Shown: in pieces, positions 53,884 to 62,262 of the stretch
How positions within the stretch are numbered: the stretch's first letter is position 1
Layout: each line of letters opens with the position of its first letter
Assembly (NCBI RefSeq): GCF_004153685.1
Contig: NZ_SDQD01000003.1
Span: 248,001-312,000 of the forward strand
Source of the DNA: Pollutimonas harenae
GTDB taxonomy: Bacteria; Pseudomonadota; Gammaproteobacteria; Burkholderiales; Burkholderiaceae_B
DNA: 64,000 nucleotides
Direction of reading: 5' to 3'
Notes under the pieces: generated by a model
Told to the model about the DNA's origin: nothing
What the model saw: only the letters and a program-made list of their open reading frames with translations
Database searches by the model: none
Translations under genes and position numbers: made by a program

Positions 53884-56800
53884 ATGAACGCCCCCTTGAG
53901 TCAGGCCGCGTTATCGAAACTTGCTTCCGTCTCGCTCGACGATAAATACACGCTGGAGCGTGGCCGCGCTTACATGAGCGGCACCCAGGCACTAGTACGC
54001 TTACCCATGCTGCAAAAGGCACGGGATCAGAGCGTCGGGCTGAACACCGCCGGCTTTATTTCCGGCTACCGGGGCTCCCCACTGGGCGCGCTCGACCAGG
54101 CCTTATGGAAAGCCAAGCAACACCTGCAAGACCACGAAATCGTCTTTCAACCCGGCCTGAACGAAGACTTGGCTGCCACCTCCATCTGGGGCACCCAGCA
54201 GGTCACACTCTACCCTGACGCCACACACGAAGGGGTTTTTGGCATGTGGTATGGCAAAGGTCCCGGGGTAGACCGCTCGATGGACGTCTTCAAGCACGCC
54301 AATTCTGCAGGCACCTCCAGACACGGCGGCGTATTGGTTCTGGCTGGCGACGACCATGGTGCCAAGTCATCTACCGTGGCACATCAATCCGAGCACGACT
54401 TGTTGTCGGCAGGCATACCCGTTCTGTATCCTGCCAATGTCCAGGAATATCTGGATTACGGCCTGCATGGCTGGGCCATGAGCCGATACTCGGGCCTGTG
54501 GGTGGCCATGAAATGCGTCACCGAGATCGTCGAGTCGACGGCATCGGTCGATATCGATCCCGATCGCACCCGCATCGTCATACCCGACGATTTCACACTG
54601 CCGCCCGAGGGCTTGAGCATACGCTGGCCTGACCCTCCGCTCGAGCAGGAAGCCCGTCTGATGGACTATAAGTGGTACGCGGCACTAGCCTATACCCGAG
54701 CCAACAAACTGAACCAGGTGGTCATCGACTCACCTCGCCCCCGCTTTGGCATCATGGCCGCCGGCAAGGCTTACCTGGACACCCGACAGGCACTGGCTGA
54801 TCTGGGGCTCGATGAAACCGCCTGTGCCCAGGCGGGCATCCGCCTCATGAAGGTCGGCTGTGTCTGGCCCCTGAACGCACAGGATGCACGCGAGTTCGCC
54901 ACAGGTCTGGAAGAAATCCTGGTGGTAGAGGAAAAGCGCCAGATACTTGAGTATGCGCTCAAGGAAGAACTCTACAACTGGCGTGACGACGTACGTCCCA
55001 AGGTTTATGGCAAGTTCAACGAAAAAGACAATGCGGGCGGAGAATGGTCTGTACCACGCGGCCAATGGTTGCTGCCCGCACGCGGAGAACTCTCTCCGGC
55101 CTTGATCGCTCGCGCAATTGCCCGCAGGCTGGAAAAAGCCGATTTGCCTGCAGAGCTACGCACCCGCATCACCGCGCGCATTGCCGTTATCGACGCAAAA
55201 GAGCGCGAAATGGCTCAGGCCCAGGTATCAACCGATCGCAAACCATGGTTCTGTTCGGGATGCCCGCATAACACCTCGACCCGAGTGCCCGAAGGCTCAC
55301 GTGCGCTGGCCGGCATAGGTTGCCACTACATGACGATCTGGATGGATCGCAACACTGAAACCTTCAGCCATATGGGCGGCGAAGGCGCAGCGTGGATAGG
55401 CCAAAAATCGTTCACCACCGAGAAGCATGTGTTTGCCAACCTGGGCGACGGCACTTACTTCCATTCGGGCATATTGGCCATTCGGGCAGCGATCGCTGCC
55501 AATGCCAACATTACTTACAAGATTTTGTATAACGACGCCGTGGCCATGACAGGCGGCCAGCCTGTTGATGGCGTGCTTAAGGTCACCGATGTGATCGCGC
55601 AGGTTCACGCCGAAGGCGCACGCAAGGTCGTCGTCGTGACCGATGAACCCGAAAAATATAAAGGTGTGGCGCTGGTGGGCAATCCACCCGTGTACCATCG
55701 CGACGAGCTCGATCGCGTACAGCGCGAACTGCGTGACATCGAGGGCACCACAGTGCTGGTCTACGACCAGACCTGTGCCACCGAAAAGCGCCGGCGCCGC
55801 AAACGCGGCACCTACCCCGATCCCGCCCGTCGTGTTTTCATCAACGATGAAGTCTGTGAGGGTTGTGGCGACTGCTCAGCCAAGTCCAATTGCTTGTCGG
55901 TGGAGCCAGTCAATACGGCAAAAGGCAGCAAACGCAAGATCAACCAATCGTCCTGCAACAAAGACTTTTCCTGTCTGAATGGCTTTTGTCCCAGCTTCAT
56001 CACGGCCGAGGGTGCACAAGTCAAGAAACCCAAGCCGTCGTCTACGGCAGACAGCCAAGTGCAAGATACCTCGCTGCCGCTGCCTGCCCTGCCCGCCATT
56101 GAAGGCAGTTACGGCATCCTGATTACCGGCATAGGCGGTACGGGCGTGGTCACCATTGGTGGGCTACTGGGTATGGCGGCACACCTGGAACAAAAAGGCG
56201 TCACCGTACTCGATATGGCAGGCCTGGCCCAGAAAGGCGGTGCCGTACTCAGCCACGTCCAGATTGCCAACGAACCCAAAGACATCCACGCTACCCGCAT
56301 CGCTACTGGCGAGGCCGCGCTGATCATAGGCTGCGATGCCATCGTAACGAGTTCGGCCGACGTACTCTCCCGGGCACAGAAAAATGTGAGCGCCGCGGTC
56401 GTCAACAAGGCCAATGTTCCCACGGCCGCCATCATCAAGAATGCCAACTGGCAATACCCCGAGGCTGCGATCGAGGGCGAACTGACCACAGCCATCGGCA
56501 CTCATTGCGACTTTCTCGATGCCAACCAGCTTGCTGTCCAGCTGATGGGCGATGCCATCTATGCCAATCCGCTGTTGCTGGGTTACGCATGGCAAAAAGG
56601 CTGGATACCTCTTTCGCACGAAAGCCTGACCCGCGCAATCGAGCTCAACGGGATAATGATAGAAAAAAATCTGGCCGCATTCGAATGGGGCCGTGCAGCA
56701 GCCCACCTGGGTGAGCAAGTGATCATGCCAGCACAAGCCCCTGCCCGGGTACTCAAACTACCCGAAACACTGGACAACACCATCGAGCGCAATACACGCT

Positions 56801-57435
56801 GGCTCACCGACTACCAGAACGCTGCGTATGCAGACCGTTATCGCGAGGCGATAGACAAAATTCGCGTACGCGAAGCTGCACTACCCACCGCGCGGGGCAT
56901 GCATCTGACCCAAGCGGTGGCCCGGAATCTGGCCAAACTTATGGCTTACAAAGACGAGTATGAAGTTGCGCGACTGTATATTGATCCCGCATTCACCGAT
57001 AAGCTCAGGGCACAGTTCGAGGGTGAGCCAGGCAAGGATTACCAGCTGCACTTTCACCTGGCCCCCCCTTTGTTAGCCAAAAAAAATGAGCGAGGCGAGC
57101 TCATCAAGCAGCAATACGGACCTTGGGTAATGTCGGTCTTCAAGCTGCTGGCACGCATGAAAGGATTGCGCGGCACCGCGCTCGACATCTTCGGTAAAAC
57201 ACATGAAAGACGCCAGGAGCGCAAACTGATAGATGACTATTTCCAGTTTGTCGACGAACTGCTCAACAGCCTGACAGACCAGAATCTGGCTGCAGCCATT
57301 GAATTGGCCAGGCTCCCCGAAGACATCCGGGGCTTCGGCCATATTAAAGAAAGCAATATGAAGCAAGCTGAGGCGCGGCGCCTGCAACTGCTGGACGCCT
57401 ACCGGCAGACAGGTGACTTGAACAAGGTCGCTTAA
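53884..57435 (+). CDS. Indolepyruvate:ferredoxin oxidoreductase, fused subunits
   Basis: This 1183-residue enzyme oxidatively decarboxylates aryl-pyruvates to aryl-acetyl-CoA using thiamine diphosphate and iron-sulfur clusters. The N-terminal part carries the pyrimidine-binding domain. A CSGCPHNTSTRVPEG motif (near residue 460), thiamine-binding LGDGTYFHSG, and a ferredoxin-like cysteine cluster CEGCGDCSAKSNC with a further CLNGFCPS follow. The C-terminal gamma-like domain starts with ILITGIGGTGVVTIGGLL. Both IorA- and IorB-like parts are in one chain. The ATG at 53884 has AGGAG upstream, fixing the start. Confidence 0.9.
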   Translation: MNAPLSQAALSKLASVSLDDKYTLERGRAYMSGTQALVRLPMLQKARDQSVGLNTAGFISGYRGSPLGALDQALWKAKQHLQDHEIVFQPGLNEDLAATSIWGTQQVTLYPDATHEGVFGMWYGKGPGVDRSMDVFKHANSAGTSRHGGVLVLAGDDHGAKSSTVAHQSEHDLLSAGIPVLYPANVQEYLDYGLHGWAMSRYSGLWVAMKCVTEIVESTASVDIDPDRTRIVIPDDFTLPPEGLSIRWPDPPLEQEARLMDYKWYAALAYTRANKLNQVVIDSPRPRFGIMAAGKAYLDTRQALADLGLDETACAQAGIRLMKVGCVWPLNAQDAREFATGLEEILVVEEKRQILEYALKEELYNWRDDVRPKVYGKFNEKDNAGGEWSVPRGQWLLPARGELSPALIARAIARRLEKADLPAELRTRITARIAVIDAKEREMAQAQVSTDRKPWFCSGCPHNTSTRVPEGSRALAGIGCHYMTIWMDRNTETFSHMGGEGAAWIGQKSFTTEKHVFANLGDGTYFHSGILAIRAAIAANANITYKILYNDAVAMTGGQPVDGVLKVTDVIAQVHAEGARKVVVVTDEPEKYKGVALVGNPPVYHRDELDRVQRELRDIEGTTVLVYDQTCATEKRRRRKRGTYPDPARRVFINDEVCEGCGDCSAKSNCLSVEPVNTAKGSKRKINQSSCNKDFSCLNGFCPSFITAEGAQVKKPKPSSTADSQVQDTSLPLPALPAIEGSYGILITGIGGTGVVTIGGLLGMAAHLEQKGVTVLDMAGLAQKGGAVLSHVQIANEPKDIHATRIATGEAALIIGCDAIVTSSADVLSRAQKNVSAAVVNKANVPTAAIIKNANWQYPEAAIEGELTTAIGTHCDFLDANQLAVQLMGDAIYANPLLLGYAWQKGWIPLSHESLTRAIELNGIMIEKNLAAFEWGRAAAHLGEQVIMPAQAPARVLKLPETLDNTIERNTRWLTDYQNAAYADRYREAIDKIRVREAALPTARGMHLTQAVARNLAKLMAYKDEYEVARLYIDPAFTDKLRAQFEGEPGKDYQLHFHLAPPLLAKKNERGELIKQQYGPWVMSVFKLLARMKGLRGTALDIFGKTHERRQERKLIDDYFQFVDELLNSLTDQNLAAAIELARLPEDIRGFGHIKESNMKQAEARRLQLLDAYRQTGDLNKVA

Positions 57436-57439
57436 AGGC

Positions 57440-57466
57440 GTGGGCCGGGCTCTGTGCCTGGCCCAC
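57440..57466. terminator. Stem-loop between IOR and livF
   Basis: GTGGGCC-GGGC on the left pairs with GCCT-GGCCCAC on the right around TCTGT (one mismatch). It lies in the 36-base gap between two convergent genes. It has no U-run. Confidence 0.5.
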
Positions 57467-57471
57467 ACTCG

Positions 57472-58218
57472 TCACAGCGCCAGGTGTTCCCGGCGTACGA
57501 CCTCGTTGCCAGCCAGTTCGTGCATCGTGCCGCTATATCGAATCACGCCTTTTTCAAGTACATAGGCACGATCGGACACCAACTGGGCAAAATGAATATT
57601 CTGCTCGGACAGCAGCACACTTGCGCCACGCATCTTCAGTGCCAGTATCATCTCGGCCATTTGCTCCACGATCAATGGCGCCACACCCTCGGACGGTTCG
57701 TCGAGCAAAAGGCAATATGGATTGCCCATCAGAGTACGGGCAACGGCCAGCATCTGCTGTTCGCCGCCACTCATGTCTCCCGCCGGCCGTTCCTGCATAT
57801 CGGCCAGCGGCGGGAACAAGTCGAATACCGATTCAAAAGTCCAGTTCAGGCCCGGCGTACCGTCAGGCCAGGTTCGGTGAGCCTGCTGCCCGGCGATCAG
57901 GTTCTCCTTTACCGTCAGCTCAGTAAAAATGCGCCTTTCTTCAGGCACATAACCCAGCCCAAGACGTGCTATTTCGTATGGCTGCCGCTTCATCAGGTGC
58001 TGGCCCATGAAGCGTACGTCACCCTGGCGTCGCGCAAGCAAACCCATGATGGCCTTGAGCGTCGTCGACTTGCCCGCGCCGTTGCGTCCCATCAGGCCCA
58101 CCACTTCACCACGCCCTACTTCCAGGCTGACATCGTGCAGGATATGCGCCGCGCCGTACCAGGCATGTAGCCCGGAGACCGACAGCACGGGCATCGCGGA
58201 TGGCTTATCAAGGCTCAT
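57472..58218 (-). CDS. livF: Branched-chain amino acid-type ABC importer ATPase (LivF)
   Basis: The 248-residue ATPase has Walker A GRNGAGKST, signature DMSGGEQQML and Walker B LLLDEPSEGVAP, with a LivF-type short C-terminus. Its start overlaps livG by four bases. It forms, with livG, the fused permease and livK, an importer for branched-chain or aromatic acids. The IOR gene converges with it, hinting at an aryl amino acid or aryl-acid substrate, but this is weak evidence. Confidence 0.92.
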   Translation of the reverse strand: MSLDKPSAMPVLSVSGLHAWYGAAHILHDVSLEVGRGEVVGLMGRNGAGKSTTLKAIMGLLARRQGDVRFMGQHLMKRQPYEIARLGLGYVPEERRIFTELTVKENLIAGQQAHRTWPDGTPGLNWTFESVFDLFPPLADMQERPAGDMSGGEQQMLAVARTLMGNPYCLLLDEPSEGVAPLIVEQMAEMILALKMRGASVLLSEQNIHFAQLVSDRAYVLEKGVIRYSGTMHELAGNEVVRREHLAL

Positions 58219-58994
58219 GGCACCGCTTCCTGCACGGCATCTGTCTGTATGGTTTTACCGGTACCGAAATACACTTCCTGAACCTTGGGATGTTGGCGTA
58301 TCTGCTCTACGCTGCCTTCAGCAATCAACTTGCCACGCGCCAGCACAATGACGCGATCCGCATAAGAAAACACCACATCCATACTGTGCTCGGTAAAGAG
58401 GACCGCCAGTCTGTGCTGCATGACCAGCTGTTTGACCAGGCCCACCAAGGCACGACGTTCAGCCGGAGCCATGCCTGCGGTGGGTTCATCCATAAGCAAG
58501 ACCCTGGGCTTGCCTGCCAGGCTCATGGCCAACTCCACGCGCTTCACATCACCGTAAGCCAATTCGCTGCAAGGACGATCTGCCTGATCCTGCATGCTGA
58601 CCAGGTCCAGCAATTGCATGGCCTCGTCCCTGTACAGACCAGCAGCCGGGCGCCAAAAGGAAAACACGCGCCGATGATGTGACAGCAAGGCCATCTGTAC
58701 ATTTTCAATAACGGTCAGAGAGGCGAACGTGGCGGCAATCTGGAAGGTACGTCCTACCCCCTTATGCGCGATACTTCTGGAGCTCAGGCCCCGCAGCTCC
58801 TCACCATCGAGCAGGACTGACCCTCCCGAAGCCGGCAATTGCCCTCCCACCATATTGAAGGTCGTCGATTTGCCCGCCCCATTGGGTCCGATTAACGCCA
58901 GCAGCTCACCTGGGTTCAGGACAAAGCTGACTTGATCGACGGCGGCATTGCCGCCAAAGTGCTTGCTGAGCTGCCTGACTTCAAGCAGATTCAT
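58215..58994 (-). CDS. livG: Branched-chain amino acid-type ABC importer ATPase (LivG)
   Basis: The 259-residue ATPase has Walker A GPNGAGKST and Walker B VLLMDEPTAGMAP. A signature region around ELAYGDVKRVELAMSL shows the LivG-type substitution of the LSGG loop. It starts at the ATG at 58994, with AGGAGG upstream. Upstream codons belong to the end of the permease gene, which overlaps by four bases. Confidence 0.92.
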   Translation of the reverse strand: MNLLEVRQLSKHFGGNAAVDQVSFVLNPGELLALIGPNGAGKSTTFNMVGGQLPASGGSVLLDGEELRGLSSRSIAHKGVGRTFQIAATFASLTVIENVQMALLSHHRRVFSFWRPAAGLYRDEAMQLLDLVSMQDQADRPCSELAYGDVKRVELAMSLAGKPRVLLMDEPTAGMAPAERRALVGLVKQLVMQHRLAVLFTEHSMDVVFSYADRVIVLARGKLIAEGSVEQIRQHPKVQEVYFGTGKTIQTDAVQEAVP

Positions 58995-60874
58995 GCCGAC
59001 CTCCTGCCTTGCGTCCACAAGGCGGCAAAGCCGGCAATGCCCTGCGGAAACACCAGTACGATCAGCAGAATGACTCCGCCAAACAGGGCTCGCCAATATT
59101 CGGTAACGCCCACAAAATAATCCTGCATCACGGTAAAGGCCGCCGCGCCCGCCACCGGGCCAAACAAGGTTTGAATGCCGCCCAGCAGCACCATGACCAG
59201 GCCGTCTACTGATTTGCCCACCGTCATGACTTCAGGCGATGTGCTGCCTTTGGAAAAAACATACAGGGCACCTGCCAAACCCGCCAACAAACCCGCCACC
59301 ACAAATGCGGCCCATTGCATGCCTTTCACATGTATGCCTATGGCATCAGCCCGCAAGGCCGAGTCGCGCACCGCGCGCAAGGCGTAGCCAAAAGGAGAAA
59401 ACGCCATACGCCGCACTGCGGCCACAGCCAGCACCACCACGGCCAGCACAAAGTAATAATAGGCATCGCCCGACAACCAGGCTTCGGGCCAGATGCCGAC
59501 TATACCGTTGGAGCCACCAGTAACGTCGTCCCACTGAAAGACAATAGACCATACGATCTGCGCAAAAGCCAGCGTCAGCATGGCCAGGTAGACACCCGTC
59601 AAGCGTATGCAGAACCACCCGAACACAATGGCAGCCAGGCCGGCCGCCAGCGGGGCTGCCAGCATGGAACCTACCATCCCCAGCCCCAGCGATTTGAACA
59701 ACAAGGCAGCGGCATAGGCGCCAATACCAAAATAAGCGGCATGGCCGAAAGTTGGCATACCTCCCAGCCCCATCATGAAATGCAAGCTGACTGCGAACAG
59801 CACGGCAACCAACATGTCTTGGGCCAGTACGGCCGCATAGGGGAAAGAGGCCGACAACAAGGGCAAGACCAGAAAGATGATCAGCAAGATGGCTGCCATC
59901 CATTTGAATGCCTGATTGGCCGGACGCAGTGGCATATCGGGCATGGCGGCCTGACGCACCAAGGCCAGCGGCTTGCCCAGCAAGCCCCATGGCTTGAACA
60001 CCAGCACAAAAGCCATGAAGATAAATTCCACCACCAGAGTCAGTTTGGGGAAGGCTATGCTGATTCCTGCAACATCGACCACACCCAGGGCAATGCACAA
60101 AGCCTTAAGCTGGGCAATGATCAAGGCGGCCAGATAAGCACCAGGTATGGAACCCATGCCTCCGACCACCACCACTACAAAGGCATCTCCTATTACGCTC
60201 AGGTCCAGCATCAGGCTGGCTGGCTGGCGCGGGATCTGCAGTGCGCCTCCCAGGCCGGCCAGGAAGGCGCCCAGGGCAAACACGCTGGTAAACAGCCACT
60301 CCTGATTCACACCCAGAGCGCCCAGCATTTCGCGGTCTTGTGTTGCTGCGCGTATCAGCGTACCCCAGCGCGTGCGTGTAAGCATCAGCCAAAGCATCAA
60401 CAGCACCAGAGGACCGATGACAATCAAGGCCAGGTCGTACACCGGCATATAGCGATTGAATATCTGTATGGATCCGTTCAGCCCGGGCGCGAGCGGCCCC
60501 AACAGATCGTCGGGACCCCACAGCCACAAGGCCATGTCATTGAACACCAGCACCAAGGCGAAGGTAGCCAAAAGCTGGAACATCTCGGGTACATGATAGA
60601 TGCGCCGCAAAAGTATGGCTTCAATCAGTGCACCCAATACGCCCACGATGAGCGCCGCACAAAGGAGGCTGAACCAGAATCCCAATGGGCTGTGCCCCCA
60701 CATGCCGACTATGGTGTAGGCGACATACAGGCCCAGCATATATAAGGAGCCGTGGGCAAAGTTGACGATGCGGCTGACACCAAAGATCAGCGAGAGGCCC
60801 ACTGCTACCAGAAACAGTGACGACGCCTCCGCCAGGCCGTTCAGAATCTGAACGAGGTAACCAGTAAGCTGCAT
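58991..60874 (-). CDS. Fused LivH-LivM permease
   Basis: The 627-residue membrane protein joins a LivH-type permease (MQLTGYLVQILNGLAEASSLFLVAVGLSLIFGVSRIVNFAHG) to a LivM-type permease (from about residue 310, with FAVSLHFMMGLGGMPTFGHAAYFG and VYLAMLTLAFAQIVWS). The two are usually separate chains, so the fusion supplies the whole channel. It lies 49 bases downstream of livK and overlaps livG by four bases. A small stem-loop lies in the livK gap. Confidence 0.9.
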   Translation of the reverse strand: MQLTGYLVQILNGLAEASSLFLVAVGLSLIFGVSRIVNFAHGSLYMLGLYVAYTIVGMWGHSPLGFWFSLLCAALIVGVLGALIEAILLRRIYHVPEMFQLLATFALVLVFNDMALWLWGPDDLLGPLAPGLNGSIQIFNRYMPVYDLALIVIGPLVLLMLWLMLTRTRWGTLIRAATQDREMLGALGVNQEWLFTSVFALGAFLAGLGGALQIPRQPASLMLDLSVIGDAFVVVVVGGMGSIPGAYLAALIIAQLKALCIALGVVDVAGISIAFPKLTLVVEFIFMAFVLVFKPWGLLGKPLALVRQAAMPDMPLRPANQAFKWMAAILLIIFLVLPLLSASFPYAAVLAQDMLVAVLFAVSLHFMMGLGGMPTFGHAAYFGIGAYAAALLFKSLGLGMVGSMLAAPLAAGLAAIVFGWFCIRLTGVYLAMLTLAFAQIVWSIVFQWDDVTGGSNGIVGIWPEAWLSGDAYYYFVLAVVVLAVAAVRRMAFSPFGYALRAVRDSALRADAIGIHVKGMQWAAFVVAGLLAGLAGALYVFSKGSTSPEVMTVGKSVDGLVMVLLGGIQTLFGPVAGAAAFTVMQDYFVGVTEYWRALFGGVILLIVLVFPQGIAGFAALWTQGRRSA

Positions 60875-60882
60875 AGTGTGGC

Positions 60883-60900
60883 GGTGTCTACCAACACCGG
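60883..60900 (-). promoter_or_regulatory. Small stem-loop between livK and the permease gene
   Basis: CGGTGT and ACACCG are 6-base inverted arms around CTACCA, in the 49-base gap after the binding-protein gene. It may stabilise the livK message. It is the weakest of the three such structures in the window. Confidence 0.3.
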
Positions 60901-60923
60901 GCCTCGCTAGGGAAAGAAGTCAA

Positions 60924-62135
60924 TCAGTTGGCCGATGCAGGCCGCCATTGCCTGACTTGCTCGTCAGATGGCAGGACGCTTGCACCATCGATATATTCAA
61001 TATCGGTCATGATGCCCTTGCCATCCTTGATGGCAAGAGTACCTACATAAGCACCCATGGTCGATTGATGATCGATGCCACGGTATGTGATGCGACCAAC
61101 CGGCGTGTCGACCTCTAGTCCTTTGAACGCTTCTACCAGGGCTTCGGTTTCGGTTGTGTCAGCCTTATCGATACCCGCAGCCAACGACAGAATGGCGTTG
61201 TATCCTATGATGGTGCCCAGCCTGGGATAATCGTCGTAGCGCTTCTGGTAGGCCTCGAGGAAACGGTTATGCTCAGGCGTATCGATGGCATACCATGGGT
61301 AACCTGTAACGACCCAGCCTACCGGCGTCTCGGCCCCCAAAGGGTCAAGATACTCGGGCTCGCCCGTAAGCAAGCTGACCACCGAAAGATTTTCAAAGAA
61401 GTTACGTTGCGTACCGGCACGCACAAATTTGGCCAGGTCGGTGGCAAACAGCACATTGAACATGGCTTCGGGTTTGGCATCGGCAAGTGCCTGTACGACA
61501 TTACCTGCGTCGATCTTGCCCAGTGGCGCTGCTTGCTCAGCCACGAACTCAACGTCTGGCTGGGCCTGTTTCAGCAAAGTCTTGAAGGTTGTGACGGCCG
61601 ATTGTCCATACTCGTAATTAGGATAAACAATAGCCCAACGCTTCTTGTTCATTTTGACGGCCGCGGGGATCAGCATGGCCACCTGCATATAGGTCGAAGC
61701 ACGCAAGCGATAGGTGTAGTGATTTCCGTCTTCCCAGACGATTTTGTCGGTCAGGGGTTCACTGGCCAGGAAAAACCGCTGCTTGTGCTTGGCAAAATCA
61801 GTAACAGCCAAGCCCACGTGCGAGAGAAAGGTACCAGTCAGGACGTCGACCTTGTCGCGCGTGAGTAATTCTTCGGCGGCGCGCACCGCATCGCCCGGAT
61901 TGGAGTTGTCGTCACGGACGATCAGTTCGAGTTTTTTCCCGTTGACGCCGCCCGCCTCATTGATCTGTTCGACCGCAAGCTCCATACCCATTTTATAAGG
62001 GCCCAGAAAGGCCGGTTGTGTTTTGTAACTATTAAGCTCGCCAATCTTGATGACGTCCTGGGAATAGGCCAGGGCGCTGGCTGTAGCAAGGGTAATAGCC
62101 CCCGCTAGTTTCAAATAAGGTATGGCTGAGTGCAT
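60924..62135 (-). CDS. livK: Branched-chain amino acid-type ABC binding protein (LivK)
   Basis: A signal peptide (ending LAYSQ near residue 23) precedes a type I binding protein with the LivJ/LivK opening (IKIGELNSYKTQPAFLGPYKMGMELAVEQINEAGG). The mature length is about 380 residues. I chose the ATG at 62135; longer in-frame starts give no signal peptide. The substrate could be a branched-chain or aromatic amino acid or a related acid. The gene heads the importer operon and is divergent from an LTA-synthase-like gene. Confidence 0.88.
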   Translation of the reverse strand: MHSAIPYLKLAGAITLATASALAYSQDVIKIGELNSYKTQPAFLGPYKMGMELAVEQINEAGGVNGKKLELIVRDDNSNPGDAVRAAEELLTRDKVDVLTGTFLSHVGLAVTDFAKHKQRFFLASEPLTDKIVWEDGNHYTYRLRASTYMQVAMLIPAAVKMNKKRWAIVYPNYEYGQSAVTTFKTLLKQAQPDVEFVAEQAAPLGKIDAGNVVQALADAKPEAMFNVLFATDLAKFVRAGTQRNFFENLSVVSLLTGEPEYLDPLGAETPVGWVVTGYPWYAIDTPEHNRFLEAYQKRYDDYPRLGTIIGYNAILSLAAGIDKADTTETEALVEAFKGLEVDTPVGRITYRGIDHQSTMGAYVGTLAIKDGKGIMTDIEYIDGASVLPSDEQVRQWRPASAN

Positions 62136-62154
62136 AATAACGAGTTCCTGAGCG

Positions 62155-62189
62155 TTGCGTACGAGAAAAACCTGATAAATTGTACGCAA
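62155..62189. promoter_or_regulatory. Inverted repeat in the livK promoter region
   Basis: TTGCGTAC at 62155-62162 and GTACGCAA at 62182-62189 are perfect 8-base inverted arms, 19 bp apart. They lie 20 to 54 bp upstream of the livK start and could be an operator. No regulator gene is adjacent. Confidence 0.4.
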
Positions 62190-62262
62190 TATCAGCATGG
62201 CAGCGTGTACTTGGCTGCACAAGCCGGCATAATCCATTAACACAAGGCTTTTTCGCCCGCCC

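Noticed and set aside
59315-60745. A 476-codon forward frame over the fused Liv permease
   Set aside because: It is rich in Gln and His in the manner of a reverse-complement shadow, while the leftward frame is a clear LivHM permease.
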